From JAVWJP01 sp036638975 (GTDB taxonomy: Bacteria > Bacillota > Clostridia > Oscillospirales > Ruminococcaceae), in the NCBI GenBank assembly GCA_036638975.1, contig JAVWJP010000019.1, forward strand, positions 1 through 41,838: a stretch of 41,838 nucleotides of DNA, read 5' to 3'. A program made the translations under genes and the position numbers. How positions within the stretch are numbered: position 1 is the stretch's first letter; each line of letters opens with the position of its first letter. The notes under the pieces were generated by a model. It was not told where the DNA came from. It was given only the letters and a program-made list of their open reading frames with translations, and made no database searches. Below are positions 33,336 to 41,035 of the stretch, one piece after another.

Positions 33336-34238
33336 ATGTCAAGAAGCTTTACTTACACCATTGAAGATGAATTTGACAATGTAAAAATATATGACTTTTT
33401 ACGGCATGAGGCAAAGCTTAGCTATAGGCTTATTACAAGTCTAAAGCATCTGCCGCTGGGTATTGTGCTTAATGGACAGCACGCGCGAACAATAGACAGG
33501 CTTAATACGGGAGATGTTCTTGCCGTAAACCTTGCCGAGGACGAAAACACAAGCGAGCCTTCGCAGTTATATGTGCCAATTATCTACGATGACGAGGACG
33601 TTTTGGTCTATGATAAGCCCGCCGGTATGAACTGTCACCAGTCGCGCCGCTTCCAAAATGACACCTTGGCAAATGTGTTTGCGGAGTATTGTAACAAAAA
33701 CGCTTTGCCGCAGCTAAGCTTCCGCTGTCTTACACGGCTTGATAAAGACAGCTCGGGGCTTGTGCTGCTTGCAAAAAACCAACACGCCGCAGCGCTTTTA
33801 AAAAATGTTGCACAAAAAGAATATACTGCGCTTGTGTGCGGGGTGCCCTCACCGCCGACAGGTACAATAGACGCACCTATAAGTCGCGTAAACGAAGTGT
33901 ACACAAAGCGTGAGGTTTCGCCCTTGGGGCAAAGCGCAGTTACACATTACGAGTTAATTAAAGCCTCCGTGGACGGGCGCTACAGCCTTGTGCGCCTAAC
34001 GCTGCTTACTGGGCGTACACATCAAATACGCGTGCATATGGCGCATATAGGCTGTCAGTTGGCGGGTGACGATATGTATGGGGGCAGCACAGAGCTTATT
34101 GCGCGGCAGGCGCTTCATTGCGGCATAATGCTTTTTAAAAGCCCTATAAGCCAAAAAGAGGTAAATATAAGTGCATTTTTACCAAAAGATATACAAAACG
34201 CAATAACAACTGCAAAAATATACAGCAATAATGAATAA
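33336..34238 (+). CDS. RluA-family pseudouridine synthase
   Basis: 300 residues from the ATG at 33336 (ribosome binding site GGCGGG; the frame is open upstream but without a signal). It isomerises uridine to pseudouridine in rRNA or tRNA. The catalytic aspartate is in CLTRLDKDSSGLVLLAKN (family HRLDxxTSG, here TRLDKDSSG). Other motifs are VYDKPAGMNCHQ and LTGRTHQIRVHMAHIGCQLAGDDMYGG. The N-terminal 80 residues resemble the S4-like RNA-binding part of RluD/RluC relatives. Exact target (RluD-like 23S sites or other) cannot be told. Confidence 0.9.
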   Translation: MSRSFTYTIEDEFDNVKIYDFLRHEAKLSYRLITSLKHLPLGIVLNGQHARTIDRLNTGDVLAVNLAEDENTSEPSQLYVPIIYDDEDVLVYDKPAGMNCHQSRRFQNDTLANVFAEYCNKNALPQLSFRCLTRLDKDSSGLVLLAKNQHAAALLKNVAQKEYTALVCGVPSPPTGTIDAPISRVNEVYTKREVSPLGQSAVTHYELIKASVDGRYSLVRLTLLTGRTHQIRVHMAHIGCQLAGDDMYGGSTELIARQALHCGIMLFKSPISQKEVNISAFLPKDIQNAITTAKIYSNNE

Positions 34239-34260
34239 AAACATATATTTTATGAATATA

Positions 34261-34281
34261 ATTGCAAAAAACGCTTGCAAT
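34261..34281. promoter_or_regulatory. Inverted repeat (candidate operator) over the -35 of the binding-protein promoter
   Basis: ATTGCAA (34261-34267) and TTGCAAT (34275-34281) are exact complements with a 7-bp spacer, centre to centre 14 bp. The right arm contains the -35 hexamer, so a bound protein would block RNA polymerase. The regulator is not known. Confidence 0.45.
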
Positions 34282-34302
34282 TATGAAAATATATTGTATA
34301 AT
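34275..34302 (+). promoter_or_regulatory. Promoter of the amino-acid transport operon
   Basis: -35 TTGCAA (34275-34280), 16-bp spacer, -10 TATAAT (34297-34302). Confidence 0.75.
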
Positions 34303-34357
34303 AAAAAACAGAAGCAAAAAGAAACTTAAAAACAAAATAGTTAAGGGGATAATTACA

Positions 34358-35140
34358 ATGAAAAAACTTATAGCTCTTACAATGGCGGCGCTTATGGCAG
34401 CTGCAGCTTTGACAGGCTGCGGGGCAAAGACCGCAAAGGTTACAATAGCAAAAACAGAGGACCTCTTTGGTAAAAAAATAGGCGTACAGGCGGGTACTAC
34501 GGGCGAAACCTTTTGTAACGATAATTTGAAAGATGCAAAGGTGCTCTCGTTTAAATCGGGCATGGACGCTGCGCTAGACCTTAAAAACGGCGCTATAGAT
34601 GCTGTTGTGCTTGATGAACTTCCCGCAAAGGCAATAGTTGCACAAAACAAAGACCTAGAGATTATCGACATAAACCTTGCGACCGAGGAATATGCCATCG
34701 CGGTTAAAAAGGGCAACACCGAGCTTTTAGCTTCTATAAACGAAACAATAAAGACAATGAAGTCTGACGGCACCTATGAGAAGCTTGTAAACGCTTATAT
34801 GCCTGCCGACGGCGCAATAAAAATACCTGCACTTGTTGCAACTACCGAGGGTGACAAGCTTGTAAAAATGGGCACAAATGCCGCATTCCCTCCTTTTGAA
34901 TATGTAGACGGTGACAAAGTTGTTGGCTTTGATATTGCAATGTCTGACTTGGTTGCAAAAAACATGGGCGTAAAGCTTCAAGTAGAGGACATGAATTTTG
35001 ATAGCTTACTGTCTGCCTTGGACACAGGCATTATAGACTTTACCGCTGCCGGTATGAGCATCACCGAGGAGCGTTTAAAGAGCGTAGATTTCTCTGACCC
35101 GTATTATTCATCAAAGCAGGTAATTATAGTTAAAAAGTAG
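34358..35140 (+). CDS. Amino-acid ABC transporter binding lipoprotein with swapped halves (circular permutation)
   Basis: 260 residues from the ATG at 34358 (AAGGGG before it). Signal peptide and lipobox LTGC (18-21) give a lipoprotein. Family SBP_bac_3 normally runs: TNAAFPPFEYVD-like N-terminus, AGMSIT.ER..VDFSDPYY, then GKKIGVQ.GTTGE, then DAVV.DE, then the end helix SDGTYEKLV. Here the latter half comes first (DLFGKKIGVQAGTTGE, DAVVLDELPA, KKGNTELLASINETIKTMKSD, about 34-148). A linker (149-166) follows, then the former half (KLVKMGTNAAFPPFEYVDG to SVDFSDPYYSSKQVIIVKK, 167-260). Ligand contacts look kept: F180, R239, T47/T48, D86. So it is probably functional as the polar amino-acid receptor for the permease and ATPase downstream. 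An assembly error joining halves of two tandem copies is the alternative, although the frame and lipoprotein signal are intact. Confidence 0.85.
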   Translation: MKKLIALTMAALMAAAALTGCGAKTAKVTIAKTEDLFGKKIGVQAGTTGETFCNDNLKDAKVLSFKSGMDAALDLKNGAIDAVVLDELPAKAIVAQNKDLEIIDINLATEEYAIAVKKGNTELLASINETIKTMKSDGTYEKLVNAYMPADGAIKIPALVATTEGDKLVKMGTNAAFPPFEYVDGDKVVGFDIAMSDLVAKNMGVKLQVEDMNFDSLLSALDTGIIDFTAAGMSITEERLKSVDFSDPYYSSKQVIIVKK

Positions 35141-35150
35141 TTTTAACCTA

Positions 35151-35187
35151 AAAAAGCGCGGGCGGGGCTAAGCTCCGCCCACGCTTT
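35151..35187 (+). terminator. Strong GC hairpin between binding protein and permease genes
   Basis: AAAGCGCGGGCGGGG pairs with CTCCGCCCACGCTTT over a 6-nt loop; only three T follow. Such hairpins after binding-protein genes usually stabilise the first gene's mRNA and reduce transcription into the permease. Confidence 0.7.
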
Positions 35188-35207
35188 GTGTGTAGAAGGG
35201 AGCCAAA

Positions 35208-35876
35208 ATGCTACAAGAAATTTATCGTAACCTTATAGCAGAAAACCGTTGGAAGCTTATTTTAGAAGGGCTTAGCAACACTATAATAATCGCTCTCGGA
35301 GCTATCATTATAGGCACTGTAATAGGTGCTGTTATGGCGCTTATGCGTGTTTCTCGCAGTAAGATATTAAACGGAATATCATTTGTGTATATCACTGTCA
35401 TACGCGGTGTGCCTGTGGTGACTCAGCTTATGATATTTTCATTTATAATATTTGCAAAAACAGGAATGCCAAAGCTGCTTATTGCAACTATAGGCTTCGG
35501 CATAAACTCCGGCGCGTATGTGGCAGAAATTTTTAGGGCGGGCATACAGGGGGTTGGCGTAGGGCAGGTGGAGGCAGGACGCTCGCTGGGGCTTTCCGGT
35601 GGGCAGACACTGCGCAGTATAATACTCCCGCAGGCGTTTAAAGCTGTTCTGCCAACCTACACCAACGAGTTTGTGGTGCTTATAAAAGAAACTTCCATAG
35701 CGGGCTATGTCACTATAAGAGATTTGACAAAGGTAAGTGACATGATAAGAAATACAACGTATAACGCATGGGTACCGCTTTTTGCGGCTGCTATTATTTA
35801 TTTGGCACTTACGCTGGGTCTTTCGCAGCTGTTTGCAGTGCTTGAAAGGAAGATGGCTCGCAGTGATAGAGGTTAA
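35208..35876 (+). CDS. Polar amino-acid ABC transporter permease (HisM/GlnP type)
   Basis: 222 residues with about five membrane helices. Its cytoplasmic EAA loop, VEAGRSLGLSGGQTLRSIIL followed by PQAF, couples to the ATPase. The N-terminal LEGLSNTIIIALGAIIIG and VYITVIRGVPVVTQL are typical of the His/Glu/Arg/opine transporter permease family. One permease per operon implies a homodimer. AGAAGGGAGC ribosome binding site. The ATPase gene begins inside the end of this gene (14-bp overlap). Substrate is inferred as a polar amino acid from the family, not proven. Confidence 0.92.
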   Translation: MLQEIYRNLIAENRWKLILEGLSNTIIIALGAIIIGTVIGAVMALMRVSRSKILNGISFVYITVIRGVPVVTQLMIFSFIIFAKTGMPKLLIATIGFGINSGAYVAEIFRAGIQGVGVGQVEAGRSLGLSGGQTLRSIILPQAFKAVLPTYTNEFVVLIKETSIAGYVTIRDLTKVSDMIRNTTYNAWVPLFAAAIIYLALTLGLSQLFAVLERKMARSDRG

Positions 35877-36585
35877 AAAACTGGAAAAACATTTTAAAGA
35901 TGTAAAAGTTCTTTGCGGAATAGACGAAACTATAGCTAAGGGCGAAAAGCTGGTAATAATAGGTCCTTCCGGTTCGGGTAAATCTACTTTTTTGCGTTGC
36001 CTTAACCGCCTTGAAGAGCCTACAGGCGGGGAAATATGGTTTGAGGGTACAAATATTGTAGACAAAAAATGTAATATAGATAAGCTTAGACAAAAAATGG
36101 GCATGGTTTTTCAGCAGTTTAATCTTTTCCCGCATCTTACTGTTAAACAAAATATTACACTTTCACCTGTAAAGCTGGGGCTTATGACACAGGAACAGGC
36201 AGACAAGCATGCAATGGAGCTTCTGGAGAGAATAGGTCTTTCAGAAAAAGCAGGGGTTTACCCAAGCACGCTTTCCGGCGGTCAGCAGCAGCGAATAGCT
36301 ATAATACGTGCCCTTGCCATGAACCCCGACGTCATGCTATTTGACGAGCCAACTTCTGCGCTGGACCCTGAGATGGTGGGAGAGGTGCTGGAGCTTATGA
36401 GAGAGCTTGCAGATGACGGTATGACAATGGTTGTGGTGACGCACGAAATGGGCTTTGCGCGCGAGGTCGCAACGCGTGTGCTTTTTATGGACGAGGGAGT
36501 GATAGTTGAGCAAAATGAGCCTAAAGAGTTTTTTGCAAACCCTAAGAATCCACGCCTTAAAGATTTTCTTGCAAAGGTTCTGTAA
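35863..36585 (+). CDS. Polar amino-acid ABC transporter ATP-binding protein (GlnQ/HisP type)
   Basis: 240 residues starting at a GTG (35863) inside the end of the permease gene; MIEVKKLEKHF is the usual N-terminus and GAAAGGAAG lies upstream. Walker A GPSGSGKS (34-41), signature LSGGQQQR (137-144), Walker B VMLFDEP (157-163), and the H-loop in VVVTHEMGFA. The protein hydrolyses ATP to power uptake through the permease dimer. The three-gene operon (receptor, permease, ATPase) is complete. The signature and length match the amino-acid (PAAT) ATPase group. Confidence 0.94.
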   Translation: MIEVKKLEKHFKDVKVLCGIDETIAKGEKLVIIGPSGSGKSTFLRCLNRLEEPTGGEIWFEGTNIVDKKCNIDKLRQKMGMVFQQFNLFPHLTVKQNITLSPVKLGLMTQEQADKHAMELLERIGLSEKAGVYPSTLSGGQQQRIAIIRALAMNPDVMLFDEPTSALDPEMVGEVLELMRELADDGMTMVVVTHEMGFAREVATRVLFMDEGVIVEQNEPKEFFANPKNPRLKDFLAKVL

Positions 36586-36740
36586 TATAGCCATAATATT
36601 CGATAAGTAAAATGTAATGTATAAGCTAAGCCGTTTGCTATAATTATTTGTGACAGAGCAAAAACCACTTTATTGTAAGCGGATATAATAATTATAAAAA
36701 AATGGATAATATGGAATTGCCAAAACATTACATTTCCATG

Positions 36741-36805
36741 AACAACCTTGAAATAAGCCCCTTTTTGTAGTATAATAGGGCTTACTATTAACAAGGTTGT
36801 TTTTT
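36741..36805 (+). terminator. Terminator-like inverted repeat that contains a promoter
   Basis: AACAACCTTG (36741-36750) is exactly complementary to CAAGGTTGTT (36792-36801); inside it, TAAGCCC (36754-36760) is complementary to GGGCTTA (36778-36784). The outer stem is followed by T to 36805. It would terminate read-through from the transporter operon. The promoter at 36748-36776 lies within, and RNA started there lacks the left arm. Confidence 0.65.
36748..36776 (+). promoter_or_regulatory. Promoter of the M23 peptidase gene
   Basis: -35 TTGAAA (36748-36753), 17-bp spacer, -10 TATAAT (36771-36776). It is embedded in the inverted repeat 36741-36801. Confidence 0.8.
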
Positions 36806-36847
36806 GCGCCGTTTTTACGGCTATATTTTGCGAAAGGAGCCGATGCT

Positions 36848-38857
36848 ATGCGGTTTAACAAGCTAAATAAACAAATGCACAAGGTAAGCTTGCACGATGT
36901 AGAAACATCTCGTGAGCGTGAATCAATTGCAACGGCTCTTTTTCGTCCAATAGATAAATTTTTTGATATAGTATATAGGCTTTTATATTTTATGGGTGCG
37001 CAGCTTGTGCGCAAGGAGCGCCTTTACAGCAGACACCTTGAAACCCGCTTTAACCGTTTTCGCGATAAGCTGGCGGCACGGCATATAAAGAAGCGCACAG
37101 AACGTAAGCGCCGCTTAAAGGCGAGGTTTCGCGAGGTGGTAATGCCTATTGTAACTGTGGGGGAGCGCTTTAAAAACTACGGTATCCGTTTGCGTAAGGC
37201 AGCGGGTATAAGCTTGTGGCGCGCTTTTTTAGAGCTTATGGTGGTTTTGTTCGAGCTTATCCGCACGGCGTTTCGTGCAATGGGTACAGTTTTAAACTAT
37301 GTTGCTCCTGTGGTGGCGGTGTTTATGCTGGTTTCGGTAATACAACACTTTACAGGGCTTACATTTGCGCTTTCTGTTAATTATGCAGGGCAAAATATAG
37401 GTTATATAACAGACGAAGCTGTGTTTGAAAACGCCGAAAAAGAGGTTAAAAAACGTATAGTGTACGAAGACCCCGCAGTGGCGGTTTTAGATGCAGAAAA
37501 GCTTGTAAAATCATTACCGCAGGCGGTTGCAAAAGTTAAAAGCTCTGTTGCGCAGGAAGCTGTAAAAGTGCTTGCAGCATATGCCGGCGATGATAATGGC
37601 GATAAAAATAAGCCGGCGTCGGCGGACAAACACCGGTTTTCTGAGATGCCGCAGTTTACGCTTACCGTCATAAAACCGGAGCAGATAATAAGCCAAGACG
37701 AGCTTACAAACCGAATTATAAAAGCAAGCGGCGACGAGATAACGCAGGCAAGCGGTATTTATATTGAGGGAGATTTTAAAGGCGCTACCACAAAGCCGGA
37801 GCAGGTTTTGGACATAATGAACGCCATGCTTAACCAGTATGAAAGCGACAGCGAGCTTGAGAGCATACATTTTATCAACAAAATAGCGGTTAAAGACGGG
37901 CTTTATCCCGTAAAATCGCTTAAAGATACTATGACCTTTGGCACAATGCTAAGGGGGAATGTTTCGGGAGAAACTAATTATACTGTTGTAGAGGGCGACA
38001 GCCCAACACTTATTGCCGACAAAACAGGTGTTCCTTTAGACGAGCTTAATGCTATGAACCCAAATATAAATGAAAATTTTGTGCCGGGTAAGCAGCTTCT
38101 AATTTCGCGTTCTGTGCCAATGATGAAGGTTAAAGTTACGCGCCGCGAAACACATACAGAGGAAATACCTTTTGAAACCGAATATACAGATAACCCGAAG
38201 CTTGTAAAGGGACTAGAGCAAACTGTTAAAAAAGGCACGGTAGGCTCTAAAAAGGTTGACGAAGATGTTGTTTATATAGACGGCATTTCAATCTCTAAAA
38301 AAACAGTGCGCGAAACAGTAATTATAGAGCCTATAAGCGAGATTGTCGACCGCGGTACAAACGTACCCAAGCCGCAAAAACCAGGCAGCTCGTCAGGTAG
38401 CTCATCAAGTAGCTCGTCAGGCAACAGCGGCTCATCGGGCGGCAATGTCAATATCACACCGTCTGCGGGCGGCTTTATATGGCCGGTAATCGGCGGTGGA
38501 TATAACTACATTTCTATGCCTATTTGGGGCTACTGGGGGCATACGGGCACGGACATTGCAGCGCCCTCCGGCACAACGGTGGTTGCGGCGATGTCGGGCA
38601 GAGTTACAAGAGTAATGCAGACGGCAGGCGGCTACGGCAAGCATATAATAATAGACCATGGAAACGGTATGTCAACCCTTTATGGGCATAACAGCGCCGT
38701 GTATGTTAAGGCGGGGGATTATGTCCAGCAGGGGCAGCGCATAGCGGCTGTGGGACGTACGGGCAATGCCAGCGGAAACCACTTGCATTTTGAAATTCGC
38801 TCCGGCAGTAACTATCTTGATGCAAGAAAGTATATTGGACGTGTTTCTCCTTATTAA
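36848..38857 (+). CDS. Cell-wall M23 metallopeptidase with LysM and G5 domains
   Basis: 669 residues from the ATG at 36848 (AAAGGAG before it). A basic cytoplasmic N-terminus of about 145 residues precedes one membrane helix (about 148-175, VAPVVAVFMLVSVIQHFTG). Then come a region of unknown fold, LysM (about 378-425, YTVVEGDSPTLIADKTGVPL), a G5 domain (about 430-505, VTRRETHTEEIPFETEY), a Gly/Ser linker and the M23 domain with HTGTD (565-569) and HLH (645-647). The zinc ligands are all present, so it should cut peptidoglycan cross-bridges. The layout matches large clostridial M23 proteins of cell growth or sporulation. Its promoter sits in an unusual inverted repeat. Confidence 0.92.
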   Translation: MRFNKLNKQMHKVSLHDVETSRERESIATALFRPIDKFFDIVYRLLYFMGAQLVRKERLYSRHLETRFNRFRDKLAARHIKKRTERKRRLKARFREVVMPIVTVGERFKNYGIRLRKAAGISLWRAFLELMVVLFELIRTAFRAMGTVLNYVAPVVAVFMLVSVIQHFTGLTFALSVNYAGQNIGYITDEAVFENAEKEVKKRIVYEDPAVAVLDAEKLVKSLPQAVAKVKSSVAQEAVKVLAAYAGDDNGDKNKPASADKHRFSEMPQFTLTVIKPEQIISQDELTNRIIKASGDEITQASGIYIEGDFKGATTKPEQVLDIMNAMLNQYESDSELESIHFINKIAVKDGLYPVKSLKDTMTFGTMLRGNVSGETNYTVVEGDSPTLIADKTGVPLDELNAMNPNINENFVPGKQLLISRSVPMMKVKVTRRETHTEEIPFETEYTDNPKLVKGLEQTVKKGTVGSKKVDEDVVYIDGISISKKTVRETVIIEPISEIVDRGTNVPKPQKPGSSSGSSSSSSSGNSGSSGGNVNITPSAGGFIWPVIGGGYNYISMPIWGYWGHTGTDIAAPSGTTVVAAMSGRVTRVMQTAGGYGKHIIIDHGNGMSTLYGHNSAVYVKAGDYVQQGQRIAAVGRTGNASGNHLHFEIRSGSNYLDARKYIGRVSPY

Positions 38858-38905
38858 AATATTTTTTGCGGTTTTAATTATTAAGCTGTGGCAGCGCGAG
38901 TATAT

Positions 38906-38954
38906 AAATAACAGAGGAGCTTTTGGAATAAACCAATGGCTTCTCTGTTTATTT
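38906..38954 (+). terminator. Probable terminator after the M23 peptidase gene
   Basis: AAATAACAGAGGAGC pairs with GCTTCTCTGTTTATTT over an 18-nt loop; the T-rich right arm ends in TTTATTT. The position 49 bp after the stop suits a terminator, though the stem is AT-rich. Confidence 0.55.
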
Positions 38955-39017
38955 AAGCGGCTTTACAAAATCAATTTAATATATCTATAAAAATAAATAA
39001 AAATCAAACCAAAGGGC

Positions 39018-39046
39018 TTGACTTTATAAAGCTTAATTGTTATAAT
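39018..39046 (+). promoter_or_regulatory. Promoter of tRNA-Leu
   Basis: -35 TTGACT (39018-39023), 17-bp spacer, -10 TATAAT (39041-39046); transcription would start near 39053. Confidence 0.8.
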
Positions 39047-39052
39047 AATACC

Positions 39053-39073
39053 TGTCACACAAGTTGTGTGACA
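39053..39073. promoter_or_regulatory. Perfect 21-bp palindrome at the tRNA-Leu start site (candidate operator)
   Basis: TGTCACACAA and TTGTGTGACA are exact complements around a single G. It covers the predicted start site (+1 to +21), between the -10 box and the tRNA. It could be a repressor site or a processing hairpin of the tRNA precursor. Confidence 0.55.
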
Positions 39074-39080
39074 ACAATAT

Positions 39081-39166
39081 GCGAGGGTGGCGGAATGGCA
39101 GACGCACTAGCTTGAGGTGCTAGCGGTTTCACGACTGTGTGGGTTCAAGTCCCATCCTTCGCACCA
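39081..39166 (+). tRNA. tRNA-Leu(GAG)
   Basis: 86 nt. The acceptor stem GCGAGGG/CCTTCGC is closed, with encoded discriminator A and CCA. The anticodon arm is CTAGC-TTGAGGT-GCTAG, giving anticodon GAG, and a long variable arm (class II tRNA) follows. The T loop GTTCAAGTCC is standard. It reads CUC/CUU leucine codons. A sigma-A promoter lies before it and a hairpin terminator after it. Confidence 0.95.
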
Positions 39167-39184
39167 TAATTTGCGGCAATAAAA

Positions 39185-39218
39185 GATGTCATCGGTAGAA
39201 ATGCCGATGACATCAGCC
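39185..39218 (+). terminator. Terminator after tRNA-Leu
   Basis: GATGTCATCGG (39185-39195) pairs perfectly with CCGATGACATC (39204-39214), 8-nt loop, followed by AGCCTTTT. Confidence 0.75.
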
Positions 39219-39291
39219 TTTTCCGGAGGTTTTCACCCATAAAAGCTTTTTGTAAATGCAATAATCGAGAAAAGAAAGGGTGTGCTGTTGT

Positions 39292-40719
39292 ATGATAACA
39301 TTTTTGATTGCTCTGACCCTGTTGGTCATCGGGTACTTCACCTATGGGAAGATCATGGAGCGTGTCTTTCATCCTGATGCACGCCCCACCCCCGCTGTGA
39401 CGATGGCGGACGGCGTGGACTATGTGGAGATGCCAACCTGGAAGGTCTTTCTCGTGCAGCTACTCAACATTGCGGGAACCGGCCCCATCTTCGGGGCACT
39501 GATGGGGGCGGTGTTCGGGCCTGTGGTGTTTCTTTGGATCGTGTTCGGTTGCATCTTAGGCGGTGCTGTTCACGACTACTGTACCGGCATGATCTCCGTC
39601 CGTATGGGTGGTGCGTCAATATCCGAAATTGTAGGGAAATATCTGGGAAACGGCATGAAACAGGTCATGCGGGTGTTCTCGGTGATTTTGCTCATCTTGG
39701 TTGGTACGGTGTTCGTCACAAGCCCTGCCACTTTGATTGCCATGCTGACTCCGGAGGCTCTGAATGTCCCATTTTGGGTGGTGGTCATCCTCATTTACTA
39801 CTTACTGGCGACTCTGTTGCCTATTGACAAGCTGATTGGCAGAATTTACCCCGTATTCGGCGTGATCCTGATTATTATGGTGGTAGGCGTGGCGGGAGGC
39901 ATTCTCGTGGGTGGCTACCAAATTCCGGAATTGACGTTGCAAAATCTCCACCCTGACGGAACACCGGTTTGGCCGTATATGTTTGTCACAGTAGCCTGTG
40001 GTGCGGTGTCCGGCTTCCATGCCACTCAGTCGCCTATGATGGCTCGGTGTATAAAAAAAGAAGCGGACGGCCGCAAGGTGTTTTATGGAGCTATGATTAC
40101 CGAAGGCATTATCGCCCTTATTTGGGCGGCGGCGGGCGTGGCGTTTTACGGCTCCACGGGCGGCTTGCAGGCGGCACTTTCCTCTTTAGGGCAGTCCGGC
40201 GTGGTCTACGATATTTCTACCACGCTTCTGGGTGCCGCAGGCGGGGCGCTGGCAATAATCGGCGTGGTGGTGTGCCCCATCACCAGTGGGGATACGGCAT
40301 TTCGCTCGGCTCGGCTCACTTTGGCTGACTGGTTTCACATCGACCAAAATAAAATTGGGAAACGACTGCTATTGACCTTGCCACTGCTGGCGATTGGTGC
40401 GGTGCTCACGCAACTTGATTTTAATGTTATCTGGCGTTATTTTTCCTGGAGTAACCAAACTCTCGCCATGATTGCCCTGTGGGCGGCGGCGGTTTATCTG
40501 TGCCAAAACTGTAGCAAGGTGAGCAGTCTTATGGCCGCCCTGCCTGCCACGTTCATGTCAGCGGTGTGCAGTACCTACATCTTGATGGCGGACGAGGGTT
40601 TGAAGTTGTCGGGAAGCATTGCCTATCCCATCGGTATTTTATTCGCACTGATTTGTGCGGGGATCTTCTTCTTCCGATGCTACCACAAACCATTGATACA
40701 CAAGGATGCCTTACAGTGA
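39292..40719 (+). CDS. CstA-family transporter (carbon starvation protein A type)
   Basis: 475 residues, a multi-helix membrane protein from the ATG at 39292 (GAAAGGGTG before it). It carries the family core: LLNIAGTGPIFGALMGAVFG, CILGGAVHDYCTGMISVRMGG and VSGFHATQSPMMAR. E. coli CstA and BtsT import peptides or pyruvate; the exact substrate here is open. It is the short version (E. coli CstA is about 700 residues). Codon choice is unlike its neighbours: CTG, GTC, ATC and ACC are frequent, ATA is rare. Together with its place straight after a tRNA gene, this suggests horizontal gain. It converges with the thioredoxin-like gene, overlapping it by 9 bp. Confidence 0.9.
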   Translation: MITFLIALTLLVIGYFTYGKIMERVFHPDARPTPAVTMADGVDYVEMPTWKVFLVQLLNIAGTGPIFGALMGAVFGPVVFLWIVFGCILGGAVHDYCTGMISVRMGGASISEIVGKYLGNGMKQVMRVFSVILLILVGTVFVTSPATLIAMLTPEALNVPFWVVVILIYYLLATLLPIDKLIGRIYPVFGVILIIMVVGVAGGILVGGYQIPELTLQNLHPDGTPVWPYMFVTVACGAVSGFHATQSPMMARCIKKEADGRKVFYGAMITEGIIALIWAAAGVAFYGSTGGLQAALSSLGQSGVVYDISTTLLGAAGGALAIIGVVVCPITSGDTAFRSARLTLADWFHIDQNKIGKRLLLTLPLLAIGAVLTQLDFNVIWRYFSWSNQTLAMIALWAAAVYLCQNCSKVSSLMAALPATFMSAVCSTYILMADEGLKLSGSIAYPIGILFALICAGIFFFRCYHKPLIHKDALQ

Positions 40720-40965
40720 AAGAGAATTTATTTCGTGCAACAAAATGGAAATCACTTCGTCTTTTTTGAGCACCTTGCCAAAAGAAACAACCTTGCCGTC
40801 CACTACAAGGGCAGGCGTTGTCATCACGCCGTAAGCGGCAATTTGCGTAAAGTCCGTCACATGGTCGATGGTGGAATCTATACCCAGTTCTTTGAGTGCT
40901 TCTACAGTAGCCATTTCCAGTGCATTGCATTTTTTGCAACCTGAACCCAATACTTTAATATTCAT
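40711..40965 (-). CDS. Small thioredoxin-like protein (redox-active disulfide protein 2 type)
   Basis: 84 residues with the glutaredoxin/thioredoxin fold signature: MNIKVLGSGCKKC (active CxxC at C10 and C13), VTDFTQIAAYGVMTTPALVVDG with the cis-proline after MTT, and a C-terminal helix. It matches the MTH895/TM0996-like thioredoxin group, often next to permease or metalloid genes. An AGGAGG ribosome binding site lies before the ATG at 40965. Its 3' end overlaps that of the CstA gene. Possible role: reduction of a disulfide in a partner protein; no partner is evident here. Confidence 0.88.
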   Translation of the reverse strand: MNIKVLGSGCKKCNALEMATVEALKELGIDSTIDHVTDFTQIAAYGVMTTPALVVDGKVVSFGKVLKKDEVISILLHEINSLSL

Positions 40966-40987
40966 AGCTTATTCCTCCTAAAATTTT

Positions 40988-41023
40988 AAGCACGATAGCC
41001 ATAACAAGCTACCGTGCTTTTTT
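40988..41023. terminator. Intrinsic terminator between the GGDEF gene and the thioredoxin-like gene
   Basis: AAGCACG-A-TAGC pairs with GCTA-C-CGTGCTT (8-nt loop). A T-run follows on the plus strand, and a weaker TTAAAATTTT on the minus strand, where the GGDEF gene ends just before it. Confidence 0.65.
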
Positions 41024-41035
41024 ACTGTTGCCTGT

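Noticed and set aside
39081..39166. tRNA-Leu as a selenocysteine tRNA because of the long variable arm
   Set aside because: The acceptor stem is 7 bp, the anticodon is GAG and the total length of 86 nt fits class II leucine tRNA.
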